Shown here: positions 37,218-46,116 of the stretch, in pieces | Numbering within the stretch: the first letter of the stretch is position 1 | Layout: each line of letters opens with the position of its first letter | Assembly: GCF_029223255.1 (NCBI RefSeq) | Contig: NZ_JARHUC010000002.1 | Coordinates: 682,001 to 746,000 of the forward strand | Length of the DNA stretch: 64,000 nt | From: Albimonas marina | GTDB lineage: Bacteria > Pseudomonadota > Alphaproteobacteria > Rhodobacterales > Rhodobacteraceae | Direction of reading: 5' to 3' | The notes under the pieces: model-generated | What the model was told of the DNA's origin: nothing | Seen by the model: the letters and a program-made list of their open reading frames with translations, nothing else | Database searches by the model: none | Made by a program: the position numbers and the translations under genes

Positions 37218-37249
37218 GGGCGCCCCGGGCCTGACCCGGGGCCTCCCGC
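37218..37249. repeat. Short GC palindrome, copy 2 of 2
   Basis: Second copy of the GCCCCGGGCCTG(A)CCCGGGGCCTC unit seen at 7843-7869, 33 bases after the binding-protein gene. It is the only structured element I see in the 309-base gap before the ATPase gene. Confidence 0.45.
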
Positions 37250-37493
37250 GGCCCGCCCCCGGGCGACGTCCGCGGGGCCGAGGCGCGGGGAGGGGGCGCG
37301 ACGAGCCTCCGTCCCCGGCCTCCGATGCGGGACGCCCAAGCTGGCGGGGACCGCTCGCCGGAGTCGCCGCCGCCGCGGGGCGGAGGCGATCCCGCCGCCC
37401 CGCCCGCCCCGGCGGGACCGCCGCCACCCGGCCTCCGGCGTCGCGCTCCGGGGCGGGCCGATCCCTCGCAGACCTCTCACGTCGGAGCTTGCC

Positions 37494-38258
37494 GTGACCG
37501 ATCCCGTCCTCGAGACGAAGGACCTGACGATCCGCTTCGGCGGGCACGTGGCGGTGGACCACGTCTCCTGCGCCTTCGGCGCCGGCGAGCTGACCGCCAT
37601 CGTCGGCCCCAACGGCGCCGGCAAGACCACCTATTTCAACCTGATCTCCGGCCAGCTTCCCGCGACCGAGGGCCAGGTGCTGCTGGAGGGGCGGGACGTC
37701 ACCCGCGCCTCCGCCTCGACGCGCACGCACCTCGGCCTCGGGCGGGCCTTCCAGCTGACCAACCTGTTCCCCTCCCTCACGGTGCGCGAGAACGTGCGGC
37801 TGGTCGCCCAGTCCAAGGCGCGCAAGGGGTTCGACCTGTTCTCGATGGCCTCCCGCCATGCCGAGCTGATCGAGGCCGCGGATCATGCGCTGGAGCGGGT
37901 GCGGCTGACCCGGCTCGCCGACCAGACCGTCTCGGCGCTGTCGCACGGCGACCAGCGCAAGCTGGAGGTGGCGCTGCTGATCGCCCTCCAGCCCCGGGTC
38001 TACATGTTCGACGAGCCCACCGCCGGCATGTCGATGGACGAGGCGCCGGTGGTGCTCGACCTGATCGCCGACCTGAAGGCGGAAGGCGGCCACGCCATCC
38101 TGCTGGTCGAGCACAAGATGGACGTGATCCGCACGCTCGCCGACCGCATCATCGTCCTGCACAACGGCGCGCTCGCCGCGGACGGGGAGCCGGCGGAGGT
38201 CATGGCCTCGGCCGTCGTGCAGGAGGCGTATCTCGGCAAGGAGATCGCCGATGTCTGA
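37494..38258 (+). CDS. Liv-type ABC transporter ATP-binding protein (LivG-like)
   Basis: 254 aa, GTG start preceded by GGAG. Walker A GPNGAGKTT, Q-loop FQLTNLFPSLTVRENV, signature SALSHGDQRKLEVAL (unusual LSHGD instead of LSGGQ), Walker B YMFDEPTAGMS and switch histidine LVEHKMD. Length and the long loop after the Q-loop identify the LivG subclass. It overlaps the next ATPase gene by 8 bases. Confidence 0.95.
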   Translation: MTDPVLETKDLTIRFGGHVAVDHVSCAFGAGELTAIVGPNGAGKTTYFNLISGQLPATEGQVLLEGRDVTRASASTRTHLGLGRAFQLTNLFPSLTVRENVRLVAQSKARKGFDLFSMASRHAELIEAADHALERVRLTRLADQTVSALSHGDQRKLEVALLIALQPRVYMFDEPTAGMSMDEAPVVLDLIADLKAEGGHAILLVEHKMDVIRTLADRIIVLHNGALAADGEPAEVMASAVVQEAYLGKEIADV

Positions 38259-38976
38259 GGCCCTGCTGCGCCTCGAGGGCGTCTACACCGACATCGAGCA
38301 GTACCACATCCTCCAAGGCGTCGACTTCGAGGTCCCCGCCGGCGAGGTGACCATGCTGCTGGGCCGCAACGGCGCCGGCAAGACCACCACGCTGCGCACC
38401 ATCATGGGCCTGTGGCGGGCGCGGCAGGGGCGCATCCTGCTGGAGGGGCGGGACATCGCCGCCCTGCCCACCCCGGTGATCGCCCGCGCGGGCGTGGCGC
38501 TGGTGCCCGAGAACATGGGCGTCTTCTCCGACCTGACGGTCGAGGAGAACATGGTGCTCGCCGCCGTCTCGGGCCCGCTGGACCGCGCGCGGCTCGACTG
38601 GATCTTCTCGGTCTTCCCGCCGCTGAAGACCTTCTGGAAGCTGCCGGCGGGCAATCTCTCGGGCGGGCAGAAGCAGATGCTTTCGGTCGCCCGGGCGGTG
38701 TGCGAGGAGCGCCGCCTCTACCTGATCGACGAGCCGTCCAAGGGGCTGGCGCCGGCGATCGTGGGAACGCTGGTGAAGGCGCTGAAGGACCTGAAGGCCG
38801 CCGGCGCCACGATCCTGCTGGTGGAGCAGAATTTCTCGATGGCCCGCGCGCTCGGCGACCACGTGGCGGTGATGGACGACGGCAGGATCGTGTGGACCGG
38901 CGCGATGGCCACGCTCGCCGCCGACGCCGCCCTGCAGGAGAAGCTGATGGGTCTCAGCATGGAAGGGGGCCATTGA
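38251..38976 (+). CDS. Liv-type ABC transporter ATP-binding protein (LivF-like)
   Basis: 241 aa second ATPase. Walker A GRNGAGKTT, VPENMGVFSDLTVEENM, signature NLSGGQKQMLSVAR, Walker B LYLIDEPSKGLAP and LVEQNFSMAR (the EQN in place of the EHK of LivG identifies LivF). Stop and next start overlap by one base (TGATG). Confidence 0.95.
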   Translation: MSEALLRLEGVYTDIEQYHILQGVDFEVPAGEVTMLLGRNGAGKTTTLRTIMGLWRARQGRILLEGRDIAALPTPVIARAGVALVPENMGVFSDLTVEENMVLAAVSGPLDRARLDWIFSVFPPLKTFWKLPAGNLSGGQKQMLSVARAVCEERRLYLIDEPSKGLAPAIVGTLVKALKDLKAAGATILLVEQNFSMARALGDHVAVMDDGRIVWTGAMATLAADAALQEKLMGLSMEGGH

Positions 38977-40010
38977 TGACCGAGCTCGCGCCCGAACACC
39001 GGCCGACCTTCTCCAAGGTCTCGCTCGGCGACCGCCTGTCGCCCCACGCGCCGGTGCTGCTGCTGCTGGCGCTGGCGGCGCTGGGGTGGCTGGCGATCGA
39101 CCAGAACTCCTCCTGGCTGACGCTGACCGTCTCCGGCCTCGCCATGGGCATGATGATCTTCACCATGGCCGCCGGCATGACCCTCGTGTTCGGCCTGATG
39201 GACGTCATCAACTTCGGCCACGGCGCGTTCGTCTCCGTCGGCGCCTTCGTCGGCGTCACCGCGCTGATGCTGATGCCGGGGATGACGGCCGAGGCCTCGA
39301 TCTGGCTGAACGGCTTCGCGATCCTGCTGGCGGTGGCCTGCGCGATGCTGGCGACGGGCGTGATGGGCTACGCGTTCGAGCGGGTCATCGTGCGTCCCGT
39401 CTACGGCGCCCACCTCAAGCAGATCCTGGTGACCATGGGCGGGCTGATCGTGGTCGAGCAGCTGATCTACGTCCTCTGGGGCCCCGTCGAGATCTTCATC
39501 GAGCGTCCCGCCGCCTTCCAGGGCGCGATCACCTTCGCGGGCGCGGCGCTGGAGAAATACCGGCTCGTCGCCGTCGCGCTGGGCCTGATCGTCTTCCTCG
39601 CCCTGCGCCTGACCCTGAAGCGCACCCGCATCGGCCTGATCGTGCGCGCGGGCGTCGAGAACGGCGAGATGGTGCAGGCGCTGGGTTACCGGATCGAGCG
39701 GGTGTTCATCGGCGTCTTCATCGCGGGCTCCGCGCTCGCCGGGCTCGGAGGCGTGATGTGGGGCCTCTACGAGCAGGTGATCACCGCCCACATGGGGCAG
39801 GAGACGATGATCCTCGTGTTCATCGTGATCATCATCGGGGGGCTCGGCTCGGTCGAGGGCTGCTTCATCGCCGCCCTGATGGTGGGGCTCCTGCAGAACT
39901 ACGTGGCGTTCCTGGCGCCCAAGGCGGCGCTGATCTCGAACATCGGGCTGATGGCCGCGATCCTGATGTGGCGGCCGCAGGGGATGACCCCCGTGGTCAA
40001 GGCGAAGTGA
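38976..40010 (+). CDS. Liv-type ABC transporter permease (LivH-like)
   Basis: 344 aa inner-membrane permease. About eight membrane segments, with the family pattern MTLVFGLMDVINFGHGAFVSVGAF near residues 68-91 and GLGSVEGCFIAALMVGLLQNY. The first 30 residues are a cytoplasmic extension (LAPEHRPTFSKVS). Ends seven bases before the second permease. Confidence 0.93.
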   Translation: MTELAPEHRPTFSKVSLGDRLSPHAPVLLLLALAALGWLAIDQNSSWLTLTVSGLAMGMMIFTMAAGMTLVFGLMDVINFGHGAFVSVGAFVGVTALMLMPGMTAEASIWLNGFAILLAVACAMLATGVMGYAFERVIVRPVYGAHLKQILVTMGGLIVVEQLIYVLWGPVEIFIERPAAFQGAITFAGAALEKYRLVAVALGLIVFLALRLTLKRTRIGLIVRAGVENGEMVQALGYRIERVFIGVFIAGSALAGLGGVMWGLYEQVITAHMGQETMILVFIVIIIGGLGSVEGCFIAALMVGLLQNYVAFLAPKAALISNIGLMAAILMWRPQGMTPVVKAK

Positions 40011-40017
40011 GGGCGTG

Positions 40018-41088
40018 ATGCTGACCCGGATCCTCTCGGGGGACATGCCCCGCTCCCGCGCGCTGTCGCTGGTGCTGCTGGTCATCTTCCTCTGCCTCGC
40101 CTTCGCGCCGTTCCTGTTCCCGGGCACGCGCAGCCTGGAGACGGCGGCCCGCATCTCGGTCTTCATCGCGCTGGCGGCGAGCTACGACCTGATGCTGGGC
40201 TACGCGGGCATCGTCAGCTTCGCCCACACGATGTTCTTCGGCATGGGCGCCTACGGCGTGGCGCTGGCCTGCGAGAACATGGAGCGCGGCTTCCTGCCCG
40301 TGGTCGTGGGCGCCGTCGCGGGCGCGCTGCTGGCGGCGGCGGTGGCGCTGGTGATCGGGCTGTTCTCGTTGCGGGTCCGGGCGATCTTCTTCGCGATGAT
40401 CACGCTCGCGGTCGCCTCGGCGGTGGCGGTGCTGGTCAGCCAGCTGAGCTCGATCACCGGGGGCGAGGACGGCCTCAGCTTCTCGATCCCGCGGGAGCTG
40501 ACGCCCGCCTTCAAGTTCGCCGACGGCAAGCTGCTGGGCGTCAGCCTGAACGGCAAGCTGTTGAACTACTACCTGGTTTTCGGCGGCAGCCTGGCGATCT
40601 TCCTGGTGCTCCTGCGGGTGGTGAACTCCCCCTTCGGCCGGGTGCTGCAGGCGATCCGGGAGAACGACTTCCGCGCGGAGGCGATCGGCTACCAGGTGGT
40701 GGCTTTCCGCACGCTCGCCACCTGCCTCTCGGCCGCCTGCGCGGCGCTGGCGGGGTCGCTGTTCGCGATCTGGCTGCGCTACGTCGGCCCCGGCACGGCG
40801 ATGGGCTTCGAGATCATGATCGACGTGCTGCTGATGGTGGTGATCGGGGGGATGGGCACGCTCTACGGCGCGGCCATCGGGGCGACGCTGCTGGTGCTGG
40901 CGCAGAACTACCTGCAGGCGCTGATGAAGGGCGCGGCCGAGGCGACCGAGGCCCTGCCGCTGGTCCCCGACCTGCTGAACCCCGACCGCTGGCTGCTGTG
41001 GCTGGGGCTCTTGTTCATCGCCTCGATCTACTTCTTCCCCTCGGGCGTGGTGGGGCGTCTGCGGCAGGGGCGGCGGACGGGGGCCTGA
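40018..41088 (+). CDS. Liv-type ABC transporter permease (LivM-like)
   Basis: 356 aa inner-membrane permease; a GTG three bases earlier is an alternative start. Pattern LMLGYAGIVSFAHTMFFGMGAYGVALA, then RAIRENDFRAEAIGYQV (cytoplasmic EAA-like loop) and GMGTLYGAAIGATLLVLAQNYLQAL. Last gene of the importer. Confidence 0.93.
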   Translation: MLTRILSGDMPRSRALSLVLLVIFLCLAFAPFLFPGTRSLETAARISVFIALAASYDLMLGYAGIVSFAHTMFFGMGAYGVALACENMERGFLPVVVGAVAGALLAAAVALVIGLFSLRVRAIFFAMITLAVASAVAVLVSQLSSITGGEDGLSFSIPRELTPAFKFADGKLLGVSLNGKLLNYYLVFGGSLAIFLVLLRVVNSPFGRVLQAIRENDFRAEAIGYQVVAFRTLATCLSAACAALAGSLFAIWLRYVGPGTAMGFEIMIDVLLMVVIGGMGTLYGAAIGATLLVLAQNYLQALMKGAAEATEALPLVPDLLNPDRWLLWLGLLFIASIYFFPSGVVGRLRQGRRTGA

Positions 41089-41215
41089 GCCGCGGCCCCG
41101 TAACCAAGCCTTAGAGGATTCCGGCGCAGAAGACGCAGGCCGGCGGCGCGCTCCCCCTCGCGGGGCGGGCCGTCCGCGACCCCGCGTCCGCTGTCGAGCC
41201 CCGGAGCCCTCGCCG

Positions 41216-41773
41216 ATGACAGGTCCCCTGCCCGCCCTCCTCTCCGCCGCCGCCGCCCGGCTCGCCGCCTGGGCGACGCTCGTCGCGGCGCCCGCCGGCG
41301 TGATCGCCGTCGCCGCCGTCGCCGCCCTGGCCTCGCCGCCGGCCGCGGCCTCCTCGCTGGACCTCAGCGTCACCGTGCGCCCCGCGGGGCGCGAGGCGCA
41401 GGTGCAGTCCATCGCCATGTCCGACCTCGCCGCCATGCCCCAGCAGGAGGTGCGCGCGGTGACGCCGTGGACCGAGGGCGTGGTGGTGTTCGAGGGCGTG
41501 CCCTTCGCCGACCTCGCCGCCCGCGTGGGCGTGAGCGAGGGGCCCGTCGCCCTGATCGCGCTGAACGCCTACCAGATCACGCTCGACGCGGCGCAGGTGA
41601 TCCGCGACGGCGGGGTGCTGGCGCTGAAGATGGACGGGCGCACCATGTCGGTGCGCGACAAGGGTCCGATCTGGCTGGTGTTCCCGTCGGAGGCGCGCCC
41701 CGAGCTCGCCGCCACCGACAACACCCACATGTGGATCTGGCAGGTCAATGCGATCGAATTCGGCCCGCGCTAG
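41216..41773 (+). CDS. Secreted molybdopterin-domain-like accessory protein
   Basis: 185 aa. Signal peptide with a long hydrophobic core (LVAAPAGVIAVAAVAALASPPAAA-SS). The mature part (VVVFEGVPFADLAARVGV, ALNAYQITLDAAQ, IWLVFPSEARPEL, MWIWQVNAIEF) resembles the C-terminal half of the sulfite-oxidase-type molybdopterin fold. It has no cysteine at all, so the Mo ligand is missing and catalysis is unlikely. Its end overlaps the start of the hybrid kinase by 26 bases, so it may be a periplasmic partner of that sensor. Confidence 0.72.
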   Translation: MTGPLPALLSAAAARLAAWATLVAAPAGVIAVAAVAALASPPAAASSLDLSVTVRPAGREAQVQSIAMSDLAAMPQQEVRAVTPWTEGVVVFEGVPFADLAARVGVSEGPVALIALNAYQITLDAAQVIRDGGVLALKMDGRTMSVRDKGPIWLVFPSEARPELAATDNTHMWIWQVNAIEFGPR

Positions 41774-44213
41774 GCGCTGGCTGGATGTCCTGCCGGCCTC
41801 GATCGCGACGGCCGCCGTCGCGATCTTCGGGGTCATGGTCTGGCAGGCCAGCGTCGATTTCCGCGCCACGCGGGAGCTGGAGGAGAGCCGCGCCGCCATC
41901 GTCGAGGGCGCGGTCTCCTGGCTGGCCCACCAGGCGGAGATCGAGATGCTGCGCCTGTCCGACTTCGTCGCCCGGCAGGACCGGGACGGCGCGTCGCCGC
42001 CCGTCGCCGTGCCGGGCGCGCCGGCGATCCCCGACGACGTCGCGCTGCAATACGACATCATGTGGAGCCGGCTGGACCTGCTGACGACCGAGAGCTTCAC
42101 CTCCCGCGCCCGGGTCGCCCGCGACGGGGCGGCGCACATCACCCATCTCGACGCGATGATCGAGGCGCTGCGCACGCTGGACGCGCGGCTGGGCCTCGCC
42201 CCCGGGGCGCCGCCGCCCGCCGATCCCTATCCCTCGACCGAGGCCGCGCTGGGCGCGATGGTGGACTTCGTCCACGCCTGGGTCGAGCCGCTGCGCCGCA
42301 TGGGCCGCGCCGTCTACGACGACGAGCTGCGCCTGCGCCCGCAGCTGTTCCAGGCGCTGGGGGAGCTGCGCGAGCGTCAGCGCCGCCAGCAGATCCGCTT
42401 CGCCGCGCTGGCGCTGGGCACGGGCCTGGCCGCCGCGCTGGCGCTGCGCTTCGTCCTCCGCCTCGCGCGGCGGCTGCTGGCGGCGCGGGCGCAGTTCGAC
42501 GCGGCGCTGGGCGCCTCGTCCAACGCCATCGCCTTCTTCGACGAGACCGGGCGCCTGGCGACCTGCAACGACGAGTTCCGCGCCCTGCACGCGGTCGCGG
42601 GCATTCCCTGGGCCGCGGGACGCACCGCGCGCGAGCATTTCGCCGCCGTCGCCCCCCACGCGCCCGAGGCGCGGGCCGACCCCGAGGCCTGGATCGCGGC
42701 CGAGGCCGCGCCCTACGCGCCGGTGCCCGCCGCCTCGACGCTGGGCCGCTTCCGCGACCGGCGCCTGCAGGTGCGCGCGGACGGGCGCAAGCTGCTGGTG
42801 GAAAGCGGGCGGCCGACGGGGGGCGGCTACGTGATCACGGTCGCCGACGTGACCGACCTCGTCGCCGCCCGCGACAAGGCCGAGGCGCTGTCGGCCGAAC
42901 GCTCGGAGATGCTGGCGGTGATCGGGCACGAGCTGCGCACCCCCATCGCCGCCCTCGTCGGCGCGCTCGACCTCGCGGCGGAGGCCTCGGCCGAGGGCGC
43001 CCCGGCGGAGGACGAGGACAAGGACGAGACCGGGCTGCGCAAGCATCTCTCGAACGCCACCCAGGCGGCCGAGGTGATCGCCACGATGTCCGAGGACGTC
43101 TTCGAATTCGCCGCCGTCAGCGGCGGCACGCTGGAGGGGCGGCCGCAGGACTTCGACCTTCACGACCTGTTCGAGGCGGTCTGCCAGGCCACCGCGCCGC
43201 GCGCGCAGGCCCGCGGACTGGCGTTCCGGGCCGAGTTGGGCGCCCTGCGCGGCGCCTGGGTGCGCGCCGACCGGGTGCGGCTGCGCCAGGTGGCCGAGAA
43301 CCTGCTGACCAACGCGCTGAAATTCACCCGCCATGGCCATGTCGCCCTGCGCGCCTTCCTCTCGGACCCGGAGCCCGACGGCCGCCGGCGCCTGATGGTC
43401 GAGGTCGAGGACAGCGGCCCCGGCGTGCCGCCCGAGGCGCGCGCCCTGATCTTCGAGCCGTTCCGCCAGCACTGGGGCGCCGCGCGCCGCCCCGCGGGCG
43501 AGCGCGGGACGGGGGAGCGGGCGGCCGGCGCCTGGTCCCCGCCCGCGCCCCTGCTCGCCCCGCCCGCCGCCGCGCCCGGGCGCAGCCCCTCGGCCGAGCG
43601 GCGCACCGCCACCCGCGGCCTGGGGCTGGGGCTGGCGATCTGCCGGCGGATCCTGGCGGGGATGGGCGGGGAGATCGACCATCGCCCGCGACCGGGCGGC
43701 GGCTCGGTGTTCTGGTTCGCGGCCCGGCTCGAGCCGGCGCGGCGGCCCGCGCCGCGTCCGCGCGCCTCGGCCGCGACGCTGGACGGGCGCGGCGTCTCGG
43801 TCCTGCTGGTGGAGGACGATCCGTTGCTTTCAGAAGTGACGCTGGCCCAGCTCTCGCGGGCGGGCTTCGCGGCCGACCATGCCGACAGCGTCGCCACGGC
43901 CTCGGCCGCGGGCGCGGCGCGCGCCTACGACCTGGTGCTGCTGGACCTTCAGCTTCCCGACGGGACCGGCGCCGACGTGGCCCGGGCCCTGCGCGCCGCG
44001 CCGGGCGGATCGCGCGACAGCCTGATCGTGGCCCTGACCGCCTATGCGGACGAGGAGGTGAAGGCCGAGGTCCGCGCCCAGGGCATCGATCACATCCTCA
44101 AGAAGCCCCTCGCGCCCGAGCGCATCGCCGCGATCCTGCACGAGAATCGCGGCCGCCCGGACGCGGAGGCCCCGCACGAGACCCGCCCCGACGCGGAGGA
44201 GGCGCTGCCGTGA
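41748..44213 (+). CDS. Hybrid sensor histidine kinase
   Basis: 821 aa. Order: TM1 (about 12-33), periplasmic sensor domain (34-215) without a recognised fold, TM2 (about 218-236), PAS-like domain (248-375, with a short insert), HisKA with phospho-acceptor His 394 (VIGHELRTP), HATPase with N-box Asn 518 (NLLTNALKF), DSGPGVPPEA and RGLGLGLAICRRI, then a receiver domain with Asp 733 (LLDLQLPDG) and KKPLAPERI. Between the ATPase G1 and G2 boxes is a proline/alanine-rich insert of about 40 residues (43490-43610). Output goes to the adjacent Hpt protein. Confidence 0.93.
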   Translation: MRSNSARARRWLDVLPASIATAAVAIFGVMVWQASVDFRATRELEESRAAIVEGAVSWLAHQAEIEMLRLSDFVARQDRDGASPPVAVPGAPAIPDDVALQYDIMWSRLDLLTTESFTSRARVARDGAAHITHLDAMIEALRTLDARLGLAPGAPPPADPYPSTEAALGAMVDFVHAWVEPLRRMGRAVYDDELRLRPQLFQALGELRERQRRQQIRFAALALGTGLAAALALRFVLRLARRLLAARAQFDAALGASSNAIAFFDETGRLATCNDEFRALHAVAGIPWAAGRTAREHFAAVAPHAPEARADPEAWIAAEAAPYAPVPAASTLGRFRDRRLQVRADGRKLLVESGRPTGGGYVITVADVTDLVAARDKAEALSAERSEMLAVIGHELRTPIAALVGALDLAAEASAEGAPAEDEDKDETGLRKHLSNATQAAEVIATMSEDVFEFAAVSGGTLEGRPQDFDLHDLFEAVCQATAPRAQARGLAFRAELGALRGAWVRADRVRLRQVAENLLTNALKFTRHGHVALRAFLSDPEPDGRRRLMVEVEDSGPGVPPEARALIFEPFRQHWGAARRPAGERGTGERAAGAWSPPAPLLAPPAAAPGRSPSAERRTATRGLGLGLAICRRILAGMGGEIDHRPRPGGGSVFWFAARLEPARRPAPRPRASAATLDGRGVSVLLVEDDPLLSEVTLAQLSRAGFAADHADSVATASAAGAARAYDLVLLDLQLPDGTGADVARALRAAPGGSRDSLIVALTAYADEEVKAEVRAQGIDHILKKPLAPERIAAILHENRGRPDAEAPHETRPDAEEALP

Positions 44214-44599
44214 CCGCTGCCATGATGCCGGAGGCCATCGACCCCGACCGCCTGTCGGACCTGCTGTCGGTGATGGATCCCGACCGGCTGGGCGCCCACG
44301 TGGCGGGGCTGCGGGCCGAGATCGCGGCGCTCGCCGGGCCCGGCGCGCGCGCCCTGCCCGTGCCCGACCGGCCTCCCGCAGAGGCGGAGACGGGGCTCGC
44401 GGACGACTGGGTCGGCCTCGCGCGGCGCGCGCATTCGGCCGCGGGGCACGCGCAGCTGCTGGGCTTTCCCGGGCTGGGCGGGCTGCTGAACGCGCTGGAA
44501 GCGGCGGCGAAGGCCCGCGACCCGCAGGCCGCCGGCCTGGCGCTGGCGGAACTCCGCGCGCAGCACGCGGCCGGCGCGCCGCGCCTGCCGCCGCTCTAG
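44210..44599 (+). CDS. Hpt (histidine phosphotransfer) domain protein
   Basis: 129 aa, GTG start overlapping the kinase stop by four bases (GTGA). RRAHSAAGHAQLLGFPGLGGLLNALE matches the Hpt motif, with phospho-histidine 75 and the glycine four residues later; the rest is helical. It would take phosphate from the receiver domain of the hybrid kinase. No final response regulator is encoded nearby. Confidence 0.8.
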   Translation: MTAAMMPEAIDPDRLSDLLSVMDPDRLGAHVAGLRAEIAALAGPGARALPVPDRPPAEAETGLADDWVGLARRAHSAAGHAQLLGFPGLGGLLNALEAAAKARDPQAAGLALAELRAQHAAGAPRLPPL

Positions 44600-44636
44600 C
44601 GCCGCCGCGCCGGGACCGGGCCCGGCGGGGAGGCGC

Positions 44637-45170
44637 TCAGTTGCGGCTGGAGGTGCTCCGGCGCTCGGCGCGGGCCTCGTGATGGGGCTCGGTGACCTCG
44701 CCCGCGTGCAGCAGCGGGGCCACGTCGGAGGCGGCGGATTCGTCGGCCGCCTCCATCAGCGCGGCCACCCGTTCGAGCGAGGCGACGAGCATCGACTGCT
44801 CCCAGTCCGCCAGCCGGTCGAACTTCTCGGCGAAGCGCGACTGCAGCGGGTCGGGGGCGGCGTCGAGCGCGGCCTGCCCCTCGGGCGTCAGCGACAGCCA
44901 GAACTGGCGGCGGTCGGTCTCGCCGCGACGGCGGCGGACGAAGCCGCGCGCCTCAAGCTTCTCGATCAGCGCCGTGGCGGTGGCCTGGGCCACGCCGACG
45001 GACTGCGCGATGGTCTTGGGCGTCGCCTCCGCCCGCTCGGCGAGGTGGTCGAGCACCATGAGCTGCGGCGTGGTCAGGCCGGTCTCGCGCGCCAGCGCCC
45101 GGGCCGAGCCCTCGGTCGCGCGAAGGATGCGCCGCAGCGCGACAAGCGAAGACTTCACGCGGTCCTGCAT
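44637..45170 (-). CDS. MarR-family regulator, EctR-like
   Basis: 177 aa winged-helix regulator divergent from the ectoine operon. HTH region TPKTIAQSVGVAQATATALIEKLEARG, wing RRRRGETDRRQFWLSLTPEG. Position and family match EctR, a repressor of ectABC-ask in methylotrophs and other proteobacteria. The ATG at 45170 is chosen; the reading frame is open further upstream (to 45365) but that part is promoter-like DNA. The acidic/charged C-terminal tail (about 150-177) is not part of the MarR fold. Confidence 0.88.
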   Translation of the reverse strand: MQDRVKSSLVALRRILRATEGSARALARETGLTTPQLMVLDHLAERAEATPKTIAQSVGVAQATATALIEKLEARGFVRRRRGETDRRQFWLSLTPEGQAALDAAPDPLQSRFAEKFDRLADWEQSMLVASLERVAALMEAADESAASDVAPLLHAGEVTEPHHEARAERRSTSSRN

Positions 45171-45490
45171 GGTGGGGCCGGTTCCTCGGGCAGGCGGCAG
45201 CGAAGCCGCGGCAAGCGTTCTCGCCGCATCATATTCGAAGGATCGTGCGTTTAAAGCCATGCCGTCAATTTCGTTCAGGCGCCGAAGGATTTCCACCCCA
45301 TTGAGGCGAAATAAATTCGAGAAATGAAGTTTACTGGCGCGAAAATATGCATCCTGAAATCGCATAAGCTACTGTTTTTGCTATGTCGATTCCGCACCCG
45401 CCGCCCGGATGCGTAAAAAGTCCTTCGGGGTTGAAATTTCTGGGGTCCAACGTATGTTCTCCATCAACCGAAGCAAAAAACGATGGACGC
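45171..45490. promoter_or_regulatory. Divergent promoter region of the ectoine locus
   Basis: About 320 bases without a gene, clearly AT-richer around 45225-45480 than the surroundings. It contains a small inverted repeat CGAA-N5-TTCG near 45307 and several A/T tracts. This is where osmoregulated promoters of ectA and operators for the MarR-type protein would be expected. No exact -35/-10 pair can be assigned with confidence. Confidence 0.5.
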
Positions 45491-46018
45491 ATGCCCCGAG
45501 ACGCCCTCCAGACCGACCTTCCGACTCTCCGCGAGCCCACCGCCGAGGATGGCGCGGCCGTGTGGGACCTGATCCGGAACTGCGAGCCGCTCGACCGCAA
45601 CTCGCTCTACTGCAACCTGTTGCAGTGCGATCATTTCGCCGACACCTGCGTGCTGGCGGAGCGGGACGGCGAGGCGCTGGGCTGGATCTCGGCCTACATC
45701 CCGCCTGCGGAGCCCGACACGCTCTTCGTTTGGCAGGTGGCCGTGTCCGAGAACGCCCGCGGCATGGGGCTGGCCGGCAAGATGCTGGACGAGATCCTGG
45801 ACCGCGAGGTCTGCAAGGACGTCCGCCGTCTGAAGACCACCATCACGCGGTCGAACGACGCGAGCTGGGCGCTGTTCCGCCGCTTCGCCGACCGCCAGGA
45901 CGCGGGCCTCAGCCGCGCGCCCCACTTCACCCGCGACGACCACTTCGAGGGCCGTCACGACACGGAATACATGGTCACCATCGGCCCGTTCGGGGCGCTC
46001 GCGGCCGCCGCCGCCTGA
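45491..46018 (+). CDS. ectA: L-2,4-diaminobutyric acid acetyltransferase
   Basis: 175 aa GNAT enzyme, step 2 of ectoine synthesis. Blocks LREPTAEDGAAVWDLIRNC, SLYCNLLQCDHFADTCVLAE, FVWQVAVSENARGMGLAGKML (acetyl-CoA loop) and LKTTITRSNDASWALFRRFA are typical of EctA. ATG at 45491 gives the usual length; a strong ribosome-binding site is not seen, and an upstream ATG at 45383 would add 36 unlikely residues. First gene of ectABC-ask. Confidence 0.95.
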   Translation: MPRDALQTDLPTLREPTAEDGAAVWDLIRNCEPLDRNSLYCNLLQCDHFADTCVLAERDGEALGWISAYIPPAEPDTLFVWQVAVSENARGMGLAGKMLDEILDREVCKDVRRLKTTITRSNDASWALFRRFADRQDAGLSRAPHFTRDDHFEGRHDTEYMVTIGPFGALAAAAA

Positions 46019-46116
46019 GCCCTGGAGACCGACCGGAGCCCGCGACGTCCTCACCGATCGCGCGGGCTCCGGAAGGGCCCCGCACCAGACCATAGACAGA
46101 TAAGGGAGGTTCTCCC

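Noticed and set aside
41216-41773. Active molybdenum oxidoreductase
   Set aside because: The protein has no cysteine to bind molybdenum and no catalytic partner gene.
45171-45365. N-terminal extension of the MarR-type regulator
   Set aside because: The frame stays open but covers AT-rich promoter DNA, and MarR homology begins at the methionine at 45170.
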